Positions 24,720-33,558 of a stretch of DNA of 64,000 bases are shown piece after piece. The DNA is from Micromonospora alfalfae (GTDB taxonomy: Bacteria; Actinomycetota; Actinomycetes; Mycobacteriales; Micromonosporaceae), in NCBI RefSeq assembly GCF_022230925.1, contig NZ_JAKKFH010000062.1, positions 62,001 through 126,000 on the forward strand, read 5' to 3'. Numbering within the stretch: the first letter of the stretch is position 1; each line of letters opens with the position of its first letter. The position numbers and the translations under genes are program-made. Under the pieces are notes generated by a model. That model had not been told where the DNA came from. It searched no databases and saw only the letters and a program-made list of their open reading frames with translations.

Positions 24720-25293
24720 TCCCCAACTCCTCGACGCGCCACTATCGTGGGCAAAGTGAATTTCCGACCACAACAGTTGCGGAGCCGTACCGCCCAGTGC
24801 GAAGCTTGCTCAAGCACGGCCACTGCTGTGGCAGTGACACGGTATCGGACAACCATAGTGTTGCAACAGGTGTCCGTTGTTTCGACACCTGGCGGAACCG
24901 GCGATGCCGGATCGGAGACGGGCAGCGCATCGAAGAAGCGGGATCGGGGGGATGCGCGATGCGCGCCGGAGAGCCTTCGCCAGGCAGAAACCCGCGGGGC
25001 ACATGCCGCCGCGGTTGCCGTCACGCGGCACCCCTGCGTCGAAGCGAGCTGGCGTCAGTGGCCTCGGAGCAGCAGACTTCGGGGCCGCTGCCGATACCGG
25101 TCGACACCGGTGGCAGCGACTTGCAACAGCACCACACGTGGCACAGCGGGAGCGGCGCACCTTCCCAAAACGTTGGTCCCGCAGACCGTCGCGCTCAGCG
25201 GCTTCAGCTGAGCATTGGACGGCCGTCTTCACATCGCCGGCGACCGTCGCTAAGGCTCTGGTCACATACTGGCTGTAATGCCAGGAGACCCAC
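24720..25293. promoter_or_regulatory. divergent control region of XRE and ImmA-fusion genes
   Basis: 574 bases with no convincing gene. It contains CCACTATCGTGG (24739-24750), ACCAC-AACA-GTTGC (24767-24780), the palindrome GTTGCAAC (24860-24867) and an 8-bp perfect inverted repeat CAGGTGTC/GACACCTG (24867-24874 and 24884-24891). These are candidate operators for the XRE protein. Confidence 0.4.
24867..24891. repeat. 8-bp inverted repeat, candidate operator
   Basis: CAGGTGTC and GACACCTG separated by nine bases. No T-run follows, so it reads as a protein-binding site rather than a terminator. Confidence 0.4.
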
Positions 25294-26310
25294 ATGATTT
25301 GGGCGCGCGGCCGTATCGCACGTCGCCTACGGGATGCCGGGCTGCCGCCTCCGCCCGCTCCATACACCGTCGATGCCTGGTGCGAGGCTATCGCCCACGG
25401 CCGAGGCCGCCCGATCCACCTTCGCGGCGAGCACCTCGGTATGGACCTCCCCTCTGCGTTTCTCATCAAGCTCGAGCACGCAGACGTCATCATTGTTGAC
25501 TCGGCCCTACCGATGCTGCCTCGAACGCAAGGCATCCTGCACGAGCTGGCTCACCTTGTCCTCAACCACAGTGGCGACGCCCTGCATGCCGAGGTCGACG
25601 CAGCCGTCGAGGCTGAAGCGGAGCTCGCAGCGGACCTGCTCTTCCAGCGGCTGTCCAATGCTGCGACGGTCGCGAGCCGGGCATTGACCTCCGGCACCGC
25701 CAACTCGATCCTTAGCCAGCGGCTGTGGTGGCCTACGAGTTGGTGGATCGATCGCCGAACGGACTGGCAGGTCAACCAGCTGTGGATGACCCTACGAGCG
25801 GGCATGCCCGAGGCCGCAATCATCACCACCACTACTGCTGAAAGGGTCCCGGTAGAAATTGGCGGCAGCCGGCAGCGTTACCGGCGGGCCGTCGAGGTGC
25901 ACGAGGCATTGCGGTTGCTGCGTCCGTGGTATTCGCGGCAGGTACACGACAGCGCGACCCAGCGTGCCCAGCGCTATCAACTGGATGCCACGAGTACGGC
26001 TGCGGTGGTCGAGGCGGCTCAGGTGGCGGTGGCGCTGCGGCGCCATCAGACCGAGCCGCCCTCGGACGACGTCCCACGGTTACCTCAGCGGCGGCTTGCG
26101 GCATACGACATACGCGCGGAGGCCCGCCGCCTGGCGCTGGTGGGTCTTGCGCTACATGACTCCCCCCTCGTCGCTGCGGAACTCGCTCGCTGGAGCCCGG
26201 TGGCCTACGGCTCGCGGCCCGAGGAACCTGGGTCCACGGCCTTCGATAGTTTCCCGATCACCCCGTTGAACAGGGCTGTGACTCGAAACGGCTGGGCCGG
26301 CGCGGCGTAG
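25294..26310 (+). CDS. ImmA/IrrE-like peptidase fused to DUF6545-type C-terminal domain
   Basis: 338 residues from ATG with AGGAG upstream. Residues 1-130 form an ImmA/IrrE domain with HELAH at 83-87 and the acidic VDAAVEAEAELAADLL helix. Residues about 190-310 (RYRRAVEVHEALRLLRPWYSRQV ... VVEAAQVAVALRRH ... EARRLALVGLAL) match the cytoplasmic C-terminal domain of the DUF6545 protein at 21533-22762, without its membrane part. This joins in one chain what the neighbouring operon encodes as two genes. The last 30 residues overlap the convergent gene. Confidence 0.75.
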   Translation: MIWARGRIARRLRDAGLPPPPAPYTVDAWCEAIAHGRGRPIHLRGEHLGMDLPSAFLIKLEHADVIIVDSALPMLPRTQGILHELAHLVLNHSGDALHAEVDAAVEAEAELAADLLFQRLSNAATVASRALTSGTANSILSQRLWWPTSWWIDRRTDWQVNQLWMTLRAGMPEAAIITTTTAERVPVEIGGSRQRYRRAVEVHEALRLLRPWYSRQVHDSATQRAQRYQLDATSTAAVVEAAQVAVALRRHQTEPPSDDVPRLPQRRLAAYDIRAEARRLALVGLALHDSPLVAAELARWSPVAYGSRPEEPGSTAFDSFPITPLNRAVTRNGWAGAA

Positions 26311-28698
26311 CCGGAGCGGCAGGACCTGCGCTCCAGCGGCGTCCAAAGCGGACGGCTGCCAGAGGGTCGCGTGATCCCTGATCTGGGACGGGAACATCTC
26401 GCCGCCGAAATGCGGGCCGCTTCCGAGGGCGCAACCGAGAGCCGATAGTTCGCGTCGCTCGTCGTCGCTGGCGATGCCCGGTGCGATGACTGCTAGGTCG
26501 AGATCGATCGCTAGGTCAACGGCCGCGCGGATTACCGAACGCGCGGGGCGCCAACCCGCGTCCAGCGCGTAGGCCGGGTGCACTCGCAAAAAGTGCCACG
26601 GTGCCGCGTTCAGCGACTCAATGCTCCGCGTGCTGCTGCCGTAGTCCTCTAACAGCAGCCGGACACCCAAATGACGGAGTTGCTCCGAGGCATCGCCGGG
26701 AGGTAGATCCGCTGGCTGGCCTAGTGCAAGCACGAGCGAGGAGCCGGCCAGGCCACCGTGCAGCGCATCGCGCAACCCATCGACGAACCGGGGTGTCACG
26801 GCGCGGGCAGGGATTGGCACGACCAGCGCAGCGTGCGGGAGCGCGTTCCGCCACGTCGCGGCGGCGGCTATCGATCGGGTCAGCACGGTTCTCGCGAGAC
26901 CCTCCAACGCGTCTTGGTCGTCAAGGAGTTGGTACGCGTACCCGTCGGCGGCGAGCACGTCATAGCGCGAGTACAGCCAACGGGGCACGGACTGAACCAT
27001 CGTGATGCTACCGCAGGCGAGATCAACGATCGGTTCGAAGGAGATCGACATGCGTGCGTCATCGAGCTCTCGTGCGAGCGGAAAGGTCTGAATCGGGCCA
27101 GCCTGATACGTGACCAAACGGTCTTGGCCTTGCCGGATGGCCCACCACATCACCCGCTCCGCCGCGTCGAGTAGAGCGGCGGCTTCGTCGGGGGCGCCTG
27201 AGGTCATGCCTGCGCTCACCCGGACCGCTAGCAGCGAGCCTCCGATGTGAATGGGTCGGCGCAGGGTTGCCACGGCGTAGCACGCCCGCTGGTAGGCGCT
27301 CATCTCTGTCGTAGCCCACATCACGAGTGCGAACTCCGCGTCGCCAACCCGGGCTACCTCCGCCGCGTCTCTCGATATGCGACTGAGCCGTGCCGCCAGC
27401 TCGTTCAGCAGGACGAGAGCACGATCGCGACCAACCGCGTCAGCCAGGAACTCATAGTTCTCTAGCCGGATTGCCACCACGTGGCAGGTGTCCGCAGCCT
27501 TCTCAGCAACCCGGGTGAGCAGCGTCGCCCGGTTCGGCAGGCCGGTGTCGCGGTCATGATGCGCCTCGTGCCTCATCAAGGCGTAGGCATGCGCGATGTC
27601 CAGGCTCGTTGACAGCGTCGCCGAAAACGCCCGCAGTGTCGAACGCTCGCGAGCGGACAACCTGTCGCGAGGACCACGAAGGTACAGCCTCAACGTGCCT
27701 TGCAGTCCAGTCGTCTTGGCGCCAATCTCGTGTGCGATCGGCAGTGGGGCGCCAGCGGCGTACACAGGGACTTCTGCCGCCGGACCGTCGAACACCACCG
27801 CCGCGTCGCGGTCGGCACGAACCAACCGGCCGCCGCCCGCAATCTCGATGTCCGCGGCCTGAGCACCGAAGAGCTTCACCGCCCCGGCAGCCGCAGTCCG
27901 GATCACGACATCGATGTCCCGGCTGGCCAAGGCATCGCTCAGCACGGCAAGGTGTTCCCACGCGCGCCGTTCGTCACGGATCCGAAGGCGATGTGTCAGC
28001 ACCAGATGCAGGACTAACATTGCGGCAGGCAGAGCTATCAATGCCCGCATATCGAGGCCGGTGAGAATCGAAACCAAACCTGCCGTGCCGATTTCAGCGA
28101 AGCCCACGATCAGTCGTGTACGCCACATGTAGCGCAGAACCGTCAGGACGGGACGGCCAGTAGCCAGCGTCGCTGCGGCCGTCGTGACTATTTCTTGTAG
28201 AGCTAGCACCGCGATCCCTGCGACGAGGAATCCCAGTATGTAAAGTTGCCACCGGGAAGTTGCCAGCCCCGAGTCCTCAAATCTCGGACGTATACCGAAG
28301 GCGTGCATAGTTACGGCGGCCAGCGCGGCGGCTACGACATCCATACTGACGTTGTGGATAGCCTTATGCACGCCAGCGGAACGTGGGTATCGTGTGAGGA
28401 TTCGGGCCACGGTGACGCCGACGGCGGCGCAGATAATCACCCACGGGACAGGCAAGACTGATGCGCACAACAGCGTCGCCGTCGGCGTCAGCGTGATCCG
28501 AAAAGGTATACGGGGCGGCACAGGCGCCGAGAAGATGGCACCGACCGCCATCACGGCCGTACCCATTATTGGGTACACCAAATAATACGGCGTCGGTTGA
28601 TGTAGGTTTATCGCCGCCCACAGAACGCTTGAGAGCGCTGCCGCAAAGACTGTGATCGTCAGCAGCACCAGCGCAGGCCCGCGTCGTCGGGATGACAT
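26152..28698 (-). CDS. membrane GGDEF-EAL protein with degenerate catalytic motifs
   Basis: 848 residues from the ATG at 28696-28698 (GGGGGAA upstream). About six to eight transmembrane helices (1-245), a GAF-like linker, then a GGDEF domain (about 375-530) recognised from HEAHHDRDTGLPNRATLLTRV, with the active-site motif replaced by GDAEF. An EAL domain (about 545-800) reads VQSVPRW where EAL should be and retains VRLLLEDYGSS. Both c-di-GMP synthesis and hydrolysis are probably lost, so a binding or signalling role is inferred. The C-terminus overlaps the convergent peptidase fusion by 159 bases; its last 50 residues look low-complexity. Confidence 0.85.
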   Translation of the reverse strand: MSSRRRGPALVLLTITVFAAALSSVLWAAINLHQPTPYYLVYPIMGTAVMAVGAIFSAPVPPRIPFRITLTPTATLLCASVLPVPWVIICAAVGVTVARILTRYPRSAGVHKAIHNVSMDVVAAALAAVTMHAFGIRPRFEDSGLATSRWQLYILGFLVAGIAVLALQEIVTTAAATLATGRPVLTVLRYMWRTRLIVGFAEIGTAGLVSILTGLDMRALIALPAAMLVLHLVLTHRLRIRDERRAWEHLAVLSDALASRDIDVVIRTAAAGAVKLFGAQAADIEIAGGGRLVRADRDAAVVFDGPAAEVPVYAAGAPLPIAHEIGAKTTGLQGTLRLYLRGPRDRLSARERSTLRAFSATLSTSLDIAHAYALMRHEAHHDRDTGLPNRATLLTRVAEKAADTCHVVAIRLENYEFLADAVGRDRALVLLNELAARLSRISRDAAEVARVGDAEFALVMWATTEMSAYQRACYAVATLRRPIHIGGSLLAVRVSAGMTSGAPDEAAALLDAAERVMWWAIRQGQDRLVTYQAGPIQTFPLARELDDARMSISFEPIVDLACGSITMVQSVPRWLYSRYDVLAADGYAYQLLDDQDALEGLARTVLTRSIAAAATWRNALPHAALVVPIPARAVTPRFVDGLRDALHGGLAGSSLVLALGQPADLPPGDASEQLRHLGVRLLLEDYGSSTRSIESLNAAPWHFLRVHPAYALDAGWRPARSVIRAAVDLAIDLDLAVIAPGIASDDERRELSALGCALGSGPHFGGEMFPSQIRDHATLWQPSALDAAGAQVLPLRLRRAGPAVSSHSPVQRGDRETIEGRGPRFLGPRAVGHRAPASEFRSDEGGVM

Positions 28699-29355
28699 CA
28701 ATCATTCCCCCGTATTCATCAACCTCAGCCCTCCCTGCAACAGATCGTCCACATTAACAGGTGAAGCCAACCTTAGTCCCACTCAACGCCCTTGCGCATC
28801 ACTGAACCCCCTCTCCCGCCTCTCTAATGGTTGGAACATATGACCGCGTGTCGACCATTATCAACTGCAAAGAGTCGTTTTCGTCACTTACCGCGCACTG
28901 GGACGCACCGACGTAACGAAAAGTCAACCGCCTGCGCACTCGAGGCGAGCATTGGTAGCCCAGTGCAACCTCGCAGCCACATGAGGTGCGCCATCACCCT
29001 TAGCGCCCCGCAGCCTGGTCACTCCATGTAACGGACAAATGACTAAGGGGATGGGGACGGGATCCACGAACTGACAATGCCCGGCCTTGGGGGCAGCCAG
29101 GTTTCGTCGTCATTCACGTGCTCGTAGACACCCTGGCCAGCAGTTACGCTGCCGCCGCTCCGCGTCCGCACTGGTGGCGCTATCGTCCTGATATCGGGTA
29201 TTTAGGGATGGCCCACGGTGCAGTAGATGTGGGCCAGCGGACCCGAGGTGCCGTTGTTGCGCGGCGGCTTGCAGGACGAGCGCGGGTGGCAGATCCGTGC
29301 CCCGGCCGATCTTGCGCGGTCGATTCATGCCTCCCCCGCCCGACGAGCCGCTAGG
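28699..29355. other. gap without confident gene
   Basis: About 650 bases between the GGDEF-EAL gene start and the lipoprotein stop. It is more AT-rich than average near 28720-28880, consistent with promoter sequence for the minus-strand GGDEF-EAL gene. Short open frames on both strands have no supported start or family. Confidence 0.4.
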
Positions 29356-30240
29356 TCAGGGTCGTGAGGACGGTGTGCTGGTGGCGGCGCGGCCGCGATC
29401 GAGGATCAGCACAAGGGAGAAGAGGCCCGCCCGAGCGCCGGTCACCTGTTCGTGGGCAGAGAGGACTTCACCGGTGCCAGGGTTGAGGATGAGCTGCGTT
29501 GTGGAGCCGTCGGCGGTCACGCTGAATCCAAGGCCGGCCCGTCCGGCCAGGTCTGTCTGCTCGCCTCCGAAGGAGATGTTCGGCACGCCGGCCAGGACGC
29601 ACAGAATCTCCGCGCGCTGCTCCTGACTGAGATATTGGCTGGTGGCGAGGCCGATGACGCCGTGGACGAGCATTCGGGGGTAGGCAGGCTCGTTAGCCAG
29701 CTCCCGTGGTGCTAGGGAGCCGGCGAGCGTGGTGGCATCGGCGGGCAGCGGTTCTGCCAGATACGGCGGCAGTTCGCCCGCCAGGTATCGCGTGGTCTTT
29801 TCTGGGGCTGCCGGGAACCTGCTCCGCTCCGCCGGTGTCGGGCGGTGGGTGAGGCCAGGCACATTGGGAAGCTGGCGTGTTAACTCTCGGCCGGAGCTGT
29901 CGGAGTCGCGGCGCCAGCGATGCACATCAGAGCGTGTAATCACGTTGGTGGCACGGGTCCACGACTGAGTGTGCAGGTAGGTGTACGGCAGGCCGGTGGA
30001 GGCATCGGCGGGAGTGCTGGCGACGCTCGAGGCCAGTGTCATCAGGCGTTGGTCCGGGGTGAGGCCGGGATCGGTGGCGGCCGTTGCGGGCAACGTGCTG
30101 CCCTGCTGCTGTGGAGGTGCGGACGCAGGGTGCGAGCCGGTTTGGCCGGTGGGGCTGCTTGATTGGCAGGCAGTGAGCAGGACTCCGAGAGCGCTCGCAG
30201 TCACCCGGTGGGCGAGAGTAGTCGTTCGGGGCATGGGCAT
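29356..30240 (-). CDS. CU044_5270-like lipoprotein
   Basis: 294 residues from MPMPRTTTLAHRV. Signal peptide with lipobox LLTAC, a Ser/Thr/Gln-rich linker, and a domain resembling the CU044_5270 family: TGLPYTYLHTQSW, ELPPYLAEPLPADATTLA, and C-terminal LILNPGTGEVLSAHE. The family is actinobacterial, often linked to ECF sigma genes, with unknown function. Upstream in-frame sequence to 30402 looks non-coding. Confidence 0.65.
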   Translation of the reverse strand: MPMPRTTTLAHRVTASALGVLLTACQSSSPTGQTGSHPASAPPQQQGSTLPATAATDPGLTPDQRLMTLASSVASTPADASTGLPYTYLHTQSWTRATNVITRSDVHRWRRDSDSSGRELTRQLPNVPGLTHRPTPAERSRFPAAPEKTTRYLAGELPPYLAEPLPADATTLAGSLAPRELANEPAYPRMLVHGVIGLATSQYLSQEQRAEILCVLAGVPNISFGGEQTDLAGRAGLGFSVTADGSTTQLILNPGTGEVLSAHEQVTGARAGLFSLVLILDRGRAATSTPSSRP

Positions 30241-30391
30241 CGCGGCGATGATTCCTCGCTGGATAGGTAAGTGGTCAGAGAGCTGGCGCTGGCACGCTTC
30301 GACGTTGAGGCGACCCGGCGTCGGTGTGGTCGGTTGGCAGCGGGACGTATGCGCACGGACGTCGCTCGGTCTGTTGTTTGGCTTGTAGGCG

Positions 30392-30652
30392 CTAGGTGGC
30401 ACTGCTGAGCAGGTTGGCCAGTGCCTGTCGGCCGCGGTCGGTGAGCATGGCCGTCAGGGATCGCCGGTGTGGCACCTGCCGCAGGTGTCCGTCGGCGAGC
30501 AACACGTTGAAGGTGTCGCGGACGGTGCCCTCTGAAGGGCGGATGGTGTCCTCAGAAGGGGTATCCACTGTGGCGGCCAGTTCACGCACCGTCCATGTCC
30601 GCGTGGGATCCGCGAGCAGCGTCGCGTAGATGCGACGCCGCTTGCCCGCCAT
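30392..30652 (-). CDS. small winged-helix DNA-binding protein
   Basis: 86 residues from MAGKRRRIYATLL. The sequence is typical of a wHTH: helix RIYATLLADPT, WTVRELAATVDTP as helix-turn-helix, and TVRDTFNVLLADGHLRQVPHRR as recognition helix and wing. It lies 209 bases after the last methyltransferase of the large operon and before the lipoprotein. A local regulator is plausible. Confidence 0.6.
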   Translation of the reverse strand: MAGKRRRIYATLLADPTRTWTVRELAATVDTPSEDTIRPSEGTVRDTFNVLLADGHLRQVPHRRSLTAMLTDRGRQALANLLSSAT

Positions 30653-30861
30653 CGACCCACCGTCCAAGCGCAATTCCTCACCGCCTGGTCAGATTGGCCT
30701 GGGGCACAGATTGGGGGCTGCGGTCACTGAGCGACGTGTCGGTCGCGACGAGCGACTCTCGAATTGGCTGGTCGGAGACGTTGGCGGGCGAACCGATGGT
30801 GGTCGCGACCCTGCGTTAGGCCGATACGCGCGCATGGTTGCCGGCTTCGGGGCAGTCAGCA

Positions 30862-31599
30862 TCAGGTGGCCATGCGGGCGTGAAGGGTGACGTTGCTGCC
30901 GACGCGTAGCAGGACCCCCGGGTCCTGCATGAGTAGGTCGAACCGGTCGAGTTCGGCGTTGGTGAACCCGACGGTGCCGGTGAGCTGATCCCGCAGGTGC
31001 CGGGCGGCGTGGCGGTAGAGGACGCATCCGGGTCCGCCGCCGCGGCTGGTCTCGGTATGCGTGGTGGCGCACACCTGGTCCATGTCCAGGGCGACGAGCA
31101 GCCGGACGGTGGCGTCGGTCGAGGGACAGGCCGCCGGCGAACGAGTGAGGGCGTTGATCGCCCGGATAACCTTGTCGATGATTGTGGTGCCACCCGGGAC
31201 AGCGGTGTACACGACCGGCGGGGCGACGATGGTGCCGGCGAGGATGAGCCAGCCCCCGGAGCGGAGCAGCGCGATCACCGGTGCGAGCGCGTCGAGGTGG
31301 TCTGGCTGACGGTGGGCGATCACGATGTCGTAGCCACGTGGATCAGCAGGTGAATCCGTTCCGGTTGAAGCGTCGACGGCGGTGACGTGTCCGCTCGCGC
31401 CGACCAGGCGGGACACGTGCGCGATGTCGGCGGCGCCGGTGAGGTCCAAGACTCGGTGACCGGTGCTGACGTTGACCCGCTCGAGTTGGTCGGTCAGTAG
31501 TCGCGTGAGTGTTGTCTGTGCCGCTGTACGCCACTGCTGTCCGCCGGTCGGCGCGTCGGTGTCGTTGTTCTGATCAGCGCGGCTAGTGCTAGGAATCAT
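30862..31599 (-). CDS. SAM methyltransferase paralogue with altered motif I
   Basis: 245 residues from ATG with GGGAG upstream. It aligns with the methyltransferases at 33559 and 38329, especially over the C-terminal third (GGGPGCVLYRHAARHLRDQL, ELDRFDLLMQDPGVLLRVGSNVTLHA). The SAM-binding loop that reads DVGAGAGSL in its neighbour is DLTGAADIA here, losing two glycines, so SAM binding may be weak or absent. It overlaps the TPR gene upstream by 11 bases and closes the long operon. Confidence 0.75.
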   Translation of the reverse strand: MIPSTSRADQNNDTDAPTGGQQWRTAAQTTLTRLLTDQLERVNVSTGHRVLDLTGAADIAHVSRLVGASGHVTAVDASTGTDSPADPRGYDIVIAHRQPDHLDALAPVIALLRSGGWLILAGTIVAPPVVYTAVPGGTTIIDKVIRAINALTRSPAACPSTDATVRLLVALDMDQVCATTHTETSRGGGPGCVLYRHAARHLRDQLTGTVGFTNAELDRFDLLMQDPGVLLRVGSNVTLHARMAT

Positions 31600-32737
31600 G
31601 GCGTTGAGCTCCCATCGTGAATGCCGCCGTGGAGTCGTGTGGCGGGTCGTCGATTCCGGCCGGGTGGCCGTGGCGTTGGTCGACGCAGGTGGCACGCATG
31701 CGGGTTAGTTCTTGGCGCAGGCGCGGGCCATCGCGGTGACCCGGGTGCGTGGCGCGGTGCTCGGCGGTGGTCCGGGCGAGGAGTTGACGCGCTTGGACGC
31801 AGTGCCCGTCTTGATAGAGGACGAGGGCGAGGGTCGCTTGGGCAGCGAGGGTAGGCAATGCCCGGGGACCGTCGGCGAGGGTGTGGTGGCGGACGAGATC
31901 GCGGTAGCAGTCGGCCGCTTCGGGGAGTTTGCTGGTACGGCGGTAGACGGTGGCCAGGACCTTGAGGGCGGCACGTGCCTCCGGTGATGTGCCGCCGCGC
32001 AGCCGTCGCAAGGAGCGGCAAGCCCACCGGGCCCAGGACAGGGCGGCGCTGGGGTCGCCGTGGGTGAGGGTGAGTTCCGCGAGCAGAGCGGCGGCGTTTG
32101 CGGTGGCGACGTCCAGGGCGGGCAGGTCGTTGGTGGGATCGGTGTGCAGCAGGCCGGTCTGCAGAGCTTCGATCGCGCGTGCATGGTCGCCGTGCTCGGC
32201 GCGGGTCCAGGCGTAGGTGAGGCGTTGTGCCATGGACATCCGTGGTCCGACGAGCTGTCGGGGCTCGGATCGCCACGTGACGTGCAGGTCGGTGGGCCCG
32301 GCGCCGACCGCGACGCGGTGGATGCCACCGGGTGCGTACGCGGCAGCGCAATGAGTCTTGCCGGGAGGTACGAGGTGAGGGGCGCGGTGCAGCACGGCTT
32401 GGGCGACCGCGTCGCGCAGCGCTTGCGCTGGCACGGGTGCGCGCCCGCAGGCGGGCATGCACAGGTAGACCGGCGGGCACCCGGGAAGCTGCACCAGGAT
32501 CATCGGGTGGTCGCAGTCATGGCAGGTCACCAGTCCCGGCGGGACGGGGGCGGCTGGCACCGAGCGGGCTCGCGCCACCCACTCGTCGACCGTGGCGGAT
32601 GATAGGCCGCGCTCGCGGGCCACCTCGCTGATCGCCTGGTGTAGGTCTTGCTCGACGGCACGCTTGAGCGTCGCGGCGACCGCGTCGGCAACGAACGCAG
32701 GCGTCCATGGGGTAACCGGCGTGCTCCGCGACGGCAT
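31589..32737 (-). CDS. zinc-ribbon and TPR-repeat protein
   Basis: 382 residues, ATG with AGGAAAGGGAC upstream. Residues 1-60 are helical with a possible HTH (ISEVARERGLSSATVDEWV). Residues about 70-110 (CHDCDHPMILVQLPG...YLCMPACGRAPVPAQALRDAV) resemble the recombinase-type zinc beta-ribbon. Residues 165-350 are TPR-like helical repeats (HARAIEALQTGLLHTD, LPALDVATANAAALLAELTLTHGD, AADCYRDLVRHH). Probably an adaptor or regulator in the methyltransferase/ABC operon. Confidence 0.7.
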   Translation of the reverse strand: MPSRSTPVTPWTPAFVADAVAATLKRAVEQDLHQAISEVARERGLSSATVDEWVARARSVPAAPVPPGLVTCHDCDHPMILVQLPGCPPVYLCMPACGRAPVPAQALRDAVAQAVLHRAPHLVPPGKTHCAAAYAPGGIHRVAVGAGPTDLHVTWRSEPRQLVGPRMSMAQRLTYAWTRAEHGDHARAIEALQTGLLHTDPTNDLPALDVATANAAALLAELTLTHGDPSAALSWARWACRSLRRLRGGTSPEARAALKVLATVYRRTSKLPEAADCYRDLVRHHTLADGPRALPTLAAQATLALVLYQDGHCVQARQLLARTTAEHRATHPGHRDGPRLRQELTRMRATCVDQRHGHPAGIDDPPHDSTAAFTMGAQRHDS

Positions 32738-32755
32738 AGCGTGTCCCTTTCCTGA

Positions 32756-33427
32756 TCAGATGGTTCTCACGGTTGGCAAGCCGGTCAGTGCTGGCCATGA
32801 GGGGGTTGCCTGGGTGCAGACGGCGCGGTGGTTTTCACTGGCGGGCGTCGCAACGATGTCCGTGATGCGGGCGCGATGTGGATCACCTCTGGGCAGGTAG
32901 CGGGTGGCGATGGTCGTGGCGACGGTGAGGCAGCGATGGGCGACGTCGCGCCATCCGCAGTCGCGATAAAGGCACGCGAGTTGTGTGAGCGTTTTCAGGC
33001 TGACCGGCGCTTCGGGTCCGTGCCGTTGTGTGGCAGTGGTGTAGACGTCTGCGAGGTCTCGAATTGCCTTTTCGCAGCGGCCGACGCGGTGGTGTGCCTC
33101 GGCCATGCCGGCTCGGGCGTAGAGGGTCCGCTCGTGGCTGTGGCCGAGTTCGGCGGTGGCGAGGTCGACCAGGTCGCGGTAGGCGGTGACGGCCTGGTCG
33201 GCGTGTCCGGTCAGCACGGCCAGGGGTGCCAGCATCGCCGCCGCGTCGAGGCGCTCTGCGGGGTGATTGGTGCGGTCGGCGAGCGTGTGAGCGTAGATCG
33301 CCCACTGGTAGGCGTCATGGAGATCACCCAGTGTCTGCCGCGCGGCGGCGTGGTCGATTGCCCTCCGAGCGGGCATCTGGTGGAGCCCTCGCGCCGGTTG
33401 CGGTGCCCGGGGCATCGTGAGGTGCAT
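32756..33427 (-). CDS. TPR-repeat protein
   Basis: 223 residues, ATG with AAGGGAA upstream. Four or so TPR-like helical pairs (AIDHAAARQTLGDLHDAYQWAIYAHTLAD, AVTAYRDLVDLATAELGHSHERTLYARAGMAEAHHRVGRCEKAI, VSLKTLTQLACLYRDCG). Related in style to the C-terminal part of the next gene, 18 bases downstream. Likely a protein-interaction partner. Confidence 0.7.
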   Translation of the reverse strand: MHLTMPRAPQPARGLHQMPARRAIDHAAARQTLGDLHDAYQWAIYAHTLADRTNHPAERLDAAAMLAPLAVLTGHADQAVTAYRDLVDLATAELGHSHERTLYARAGMAEAHHRVGRCEKAIRDLADVYTTATQRHGPEAPVSLKTLTQLACLYRDCGWRDVAHRCLTVATTIATRYLPRGDPHRARITDIVATPASENHRAVCTQATPSWPALTGLPTVRTI

Positions 33428-33558
33428 GGTTGTTCCCTTGCGTTCGTCGAGGGGCTGGCGGGAACTGTGCGGCTAGGCGCGAGCCGCCGGTCAGGTGCTG
33501 CTCACGTCGGTGGGCGTGAAGTGGCAGCCAGCCGATGGGTTCGATCTGGCCCGGCGCG

